Origin: Spraguea lophii
Lineage: Eukaryota > Microsporidia > Spragueidae
Length of the DNA stretch: 64,000 nucleotides
Assembly (NCBI GenBank): GCA_001887945.1
Contig: LDOQ01000069.1
Location: forward strand, 39,670-103,669
Direction of reading: 5' to 3'
Under the pieces are notes generated by a model. It was not told where the DNA came from. It saw only the letters and a list, made by a program, of their open reading frames with translations, and searched no databases. This document shows, piece after piece, positions 60,394 through 64,000 of this stretch. Numbering within the stretch: the stretch's first letter is position 1; every line of letters begins with the position of its first letter. The translations under genes and the position numbers were made by a program.

Positions 60394-61947
60394 AAGAACA
60401 CCACATAGGATATTTTTTGTATATAAACTAATTTAAAGACGTTATAAAAATTAAAAAAAAAACGAAAATCACGACCAATAAAGATAAATTTGGAGTGAAC
60501 GCTAAAAATTATGATAAGGTTGTTTTAAGATAATAATCGGAAAAAATTAATTCTTCGATTTTTAAAAGATATTTAGAAAGAATGATAATAAAATATGAAA
60601 ATAAAAATATTGTAAGATATAAAAAATACGAAAAAAACTTTATAAATCAAAAACACACATAGTTATTAATTATAATTATCTATTATGTATTATTATGAGA
60701 TTCTAATATAAAAAATATAAATTATACGTGTTGATTATTAAGTAGTTTAGGGTTAACCAAATATATTTTGAAGAGAATATACAAGTATTAATAAAGAAAT
60801 AATTGTATAATAATATAATAACCTAACGACAAAAGCGTAATAAAAAGGATATAACATAAAGGAATATTGTATAATAGGAAGAATGAAAATGGAAACAAAA
60901 GCAAAATATTTGTATAAGAAATTAATAAAAAAGTATTTAATAAATAATCGTGTTATAATCAAAAATGAAAAAATAACAAATTATACGTAATATTGATTGG
61001 GATATGAAAAACAAAATTATATTCATTATAAAATACCTAAATACATAATATAAGATGGAATAACCAATAGAAATATAATAAATCTATTATTAATTAATAT
61101 AAATTTTAAAATTTCATATTCAACAATAACAAGACTGAACAAAAACTTTTAATATTAAAAAAAGGGCTAAAACGAAGTTGGATCAAAATATATTATAAAA
61201 ATTACTTTATTATTTAAAATATTATTTTAGGATACATTTACTCTAACCCAACATTAACCACTATTTAATGAGAGTATAATTAAGTTATAATAAAGAATAA
61301 AAAATAAAAATAATGAGAGATTCGATTTAGGAAATAAAAGATCTTTTAAAAATAATTCTTTTTAAAAATTAATTTTACAAAACAAGGTTTATTATTAATT
61401 TGTAGACAATTCACAATTAAACATGTATTTATTTTTTTATAGGATTTTTAAACTAACCAATAGATATTTTCTCATTTTCAACAAAATATACTAAATATAT
61501 TGATCTTTTAATTATTATTACAAAAATCATTATTTCTTTTATGAAAATATCTATATTTTTTTATTACCTATGCAAGGTGATTATTACAACGTTCTTTTAC
61601 AAAATCTGTATTATTATACCAAGTAGAAAAATATTTTATTGTTTTTTTTCGGAATTATATCTATTTTGCATTTTTATGTAATTTTTTATAGCAAAAAAAA
61701 ATAATATTTATAAAATATATGATACAATATATATTTATAAAAAAATCAATGTCAATCAAATTCAAGAAACAATTGAAAATAAAAAAATAATCTAACTACT
61801 TATTTATATTTAGGAATACAAGTTTAAAAGTATTTTTTCATAAAATAATGTGTTTATAATTTACAAATATATTTTTCATATCTCAGAAAATTATTTTAAA
61901 AAAAAATGATCTTTTTTGCATATAAAGAAACATTTCTTCAATTTTTA

Positions 61948-64000
61948 ATGAATTTTTTATTATATTTTCAAATTGCACTTCGAAAACATATACAATAACG
62001 TATAGAACGAATAAAAATTATGAAGTTTTACAGAACTTAATACAAAATACAAGCGGCAAGGACTTAATTAGATTATTCGATGAAATTAGAAATAAATTAA
62101 ATTTTAGTTGTACATTTACATTGGATAATTGTATCAATACTAAGGAGATAACAATATCACATTTAAACAATAAAGACGCCAGAACAGGTTATTATATAAT
62201 TCCTAGATTATTTTGTGAAATTACTTGTATTAAAAGACTTATCATTTCAACTTTAGGATTAGCTACACTACCCACAGAATTTAGAAATCTTAAAGAATTA
62301 GAATATTTAGATATATGTGATAACAGATTTGAAACAATACCCGAAAGTCTATTCTCATTAACGAAATTGAAAGTTCTAGATTTTAGCTTTAATATGATCA
62401 ATACAATACCATCTGAAATTATTAAATTGAGAAGACTTAACACTTTATGTATTGGAGGTTGTAGAAATTTAAAAAGTGTTAATATAGATCTTTTTAAATT
62501 GAAAACTCTTAGAGAGTTAAATTTATCTGAAAGCAAATTTTTGTTCTCAACAAATAATTTGGTTGAGTATACGACGACTACTTTTGAGAAAAATGACAAT
62601 AATTTATTAATAGAAGATTATAAATATTTAAAAACATTAATTATTAGTCATAGCGATTTAGATAGAATACCTTCATTTTTTACAAATTTTATCAACTTAG
62701 AAGAACTCGATATTTCACAGAACACGTTTAATAAAGTACCTGAAGAGATACATTTATTTTCTAGTTTAAAAATATTAAATATATCTAAAAATTATATAAC
62801 AGAGATTATTATCGGAAATGATTTATTTAGTAATTTGTTGATATTAGATCTATCTTACAATGAAATAACCAAAGTATCAATATCTATCAGTTCGTTACAA
62901 AGATTAGAAACGCTTAATTTAAATTCCAATGAAATTTCTATACTTACTAAAGATGTTTTCAATTAAATCAGTTAAAAAAACTTTCCTTGAACTCTAAAAC
63001 ACCATTAACAGAAATAGAAAAATATTCCTATACAAGAGATAATTTAATGACTCTTGAGTTAACTATTTCAGATATAAGTGTATTACCAAATATTTTTTAT
63101 TATAATGTCATATCCGAATTAATTGTTAGAGCCAACAAGCAGTTTAATGATAATATTGATATCTTTGAACATGTTCCAATAGATTCCCAAATAAGGAGTT
63201 TAGATCTATCCAAATGCTATTTAACTTACATACCCAATAACATCTCTAGACTTACAAGTTTAGAGGTATTTATTGCACAAAGTAATAAAATAATTGAGAT
63301 AGGAAATGTTTTTAAAAGTACATTACCTTTAAAATTATTGGATTTATCTATTAATGGAATAACAACGATAGATGAAGGTATATTTGATATAATCACACTT
63401 GAAGAACTGATTCTAGTTAATAATCATATAGAATTTTTACCACCAAGAATAAATACTATAAAAAATACAAATTTAAAGATTGATTTAAGTAAAAATCCTA
63501 TACGTCCTGAAACAGATTCTTATCGACCTGATTCAGAAATGATCAGTATTGAAGAAGTAAATAGTGATATTTTAAAAAATATAAAATATAGGATAAACAT
63601 GAGAGGATGGGGATGCCTTAAGCCGATTCCTTTTTACCCCCCTTCCACTGTCCTTAATTCTAATCTAGATATTAAAGAATTTTATACAAAATTAAATATT
63701 CCTAATAATGAACGATTAAATTTAGATAAAATAAAATTATGTAATTCATGTAAACCAAAAAAATATACGAAGACAAGAATACAGGTTGAAGAAATGTTAA
63801 GAAATATTTTCCAATATGTATCACTCTGCAACAAAGAAGAAATATTAGATTATTTAATAGAACTAACATCTACATGTTATTCTCATGTTATTAAACACCA
63901 ACCTCTAAATTCAAAACCAGTTATCAAGCAATACTCTATGCTCGATTATATTGAATCTATAGTTATAATGATGACTTATCTGTTACCAGAGCATATAGAA
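61948..64000 (+). pseudogene. Leucine-rich-repeat protein gene, broken by frameshifts; runs off window
   Basis: Leucine-rich repeats of about 23 residues run from about 62150 to 63500 (e.g. LEYLDICDNRFETIPESLF, LKVLDFSFNMINTIPSEI, LLDLSINGITTIDEG). The first open block in one frame (61926-62966) has no ATG. An ATG giving a signal-peptide-like start (MNFLLYFQIAL) is at 61948 in a different frame. At 62958-62966 the frame stops (TTCAATTAA), but the repeats resume at once in another frame (from 62960, QLNQLKKLSLNS) and stay open to the window end, 347 codons. Two frame breaks suggest a pseudogene or assembly indels. Microsporidian LRR proteins are often secreted and multigenic. Confidence 0.75.

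Larger units (their letters stand above)
59129..61947. other. 2.8-kb gene-free region with a SINE
   Basis: Contains a gene-like remnant at 59670-59925 and a SINE at 59915-60393. 60394-61947 is AT-rich without recognisable content. Confidence 0.5.

Overview
The window is from a very AT-rich eukaryotic genome, and it is almost certainly microsporidian. The proteins are shortened versions of core fungal/eukaryotic families: chaperonin, proteasome alpha subunits, Tyr-tRNA synthetase, Rab prenyltransferase, Cdc20, Ubp8, Dbf4, NatA subunit, and a Pam18 mitosome import factor. Nearly all genes are uninterrupted. About 18 of them carry the CCC (occasionally GGG) motif that microsporidia place just before the start codon. 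A U2 snRNA gene and one probable 5' intron show that a spliceosome is retained. The long gene-poor stretches and abundant decayed repeats point to an expanded AT-rich lineage (Nosema/Vairimorpha-like or similar) rather than Encephalitozoon. I cannot name the species.

Layout. 1-11.2 kb is ordinary core genome: CCT beta (cut by the window edge), a Qa-SNARE, two unknown proteins, a choline-transporter-like (CTL/Pns1) protein, TyrRS, RNase P subunit Rpr2, CDP-DAG synthase, LSm1 and an Naa15-like TPR protein. 12-22 kb is an accessory block: a roughly 4 kb tandem segmental duplication carrying two paralogous 639-residue single-pass membrane proteins. A TIR element lies between the copies. Copy 2 alone was later hit by a decayed Merlin/IS1595-like transposon and by a poly-A-tailed SINE-like insertion. 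22-38.7 kb is dense core genome: gamma-glutamyltranspeptidase, Pam18, Ubp8, Dbf4, proteasome alpha3 and alpha5, a homeodomain protein, a symplekin-like protein, Ste24, an amino-acid transporter, eIF2B gamma and a PfkB kinase. 38.7-64 kb alternates core genes with gene-poor DNA. The genes are a PP2A-family phosphatase, monothiol glutaredoxin, calcineurin B, RabGGTase beta, Phs1 dehydratase, an RRM protein, Cdc20, ITPase, a UPF1/IGHMBP2-type helicase and a broken leucine-rich-repeat gene. The gene-poor DNA holds tRNA-derived SINEs, U2 snRNA and a pair of structured-RNA candidates.

The genes form no operon. They sample proteostasis, prenylation and membrane traffic, lipid synthesis, mitosome/Fe-S maintenance and the cell cycle. 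The most notable non-gene content is a tRNA-derived SINE family with full-length copies, target-site duplications and many decayed relatives. There are also two neighbouring hairpins with an identical core but differently built stems, and a membrane-protein gene pair whose coding centre has diverged more than the surrounding non-coding DNA.
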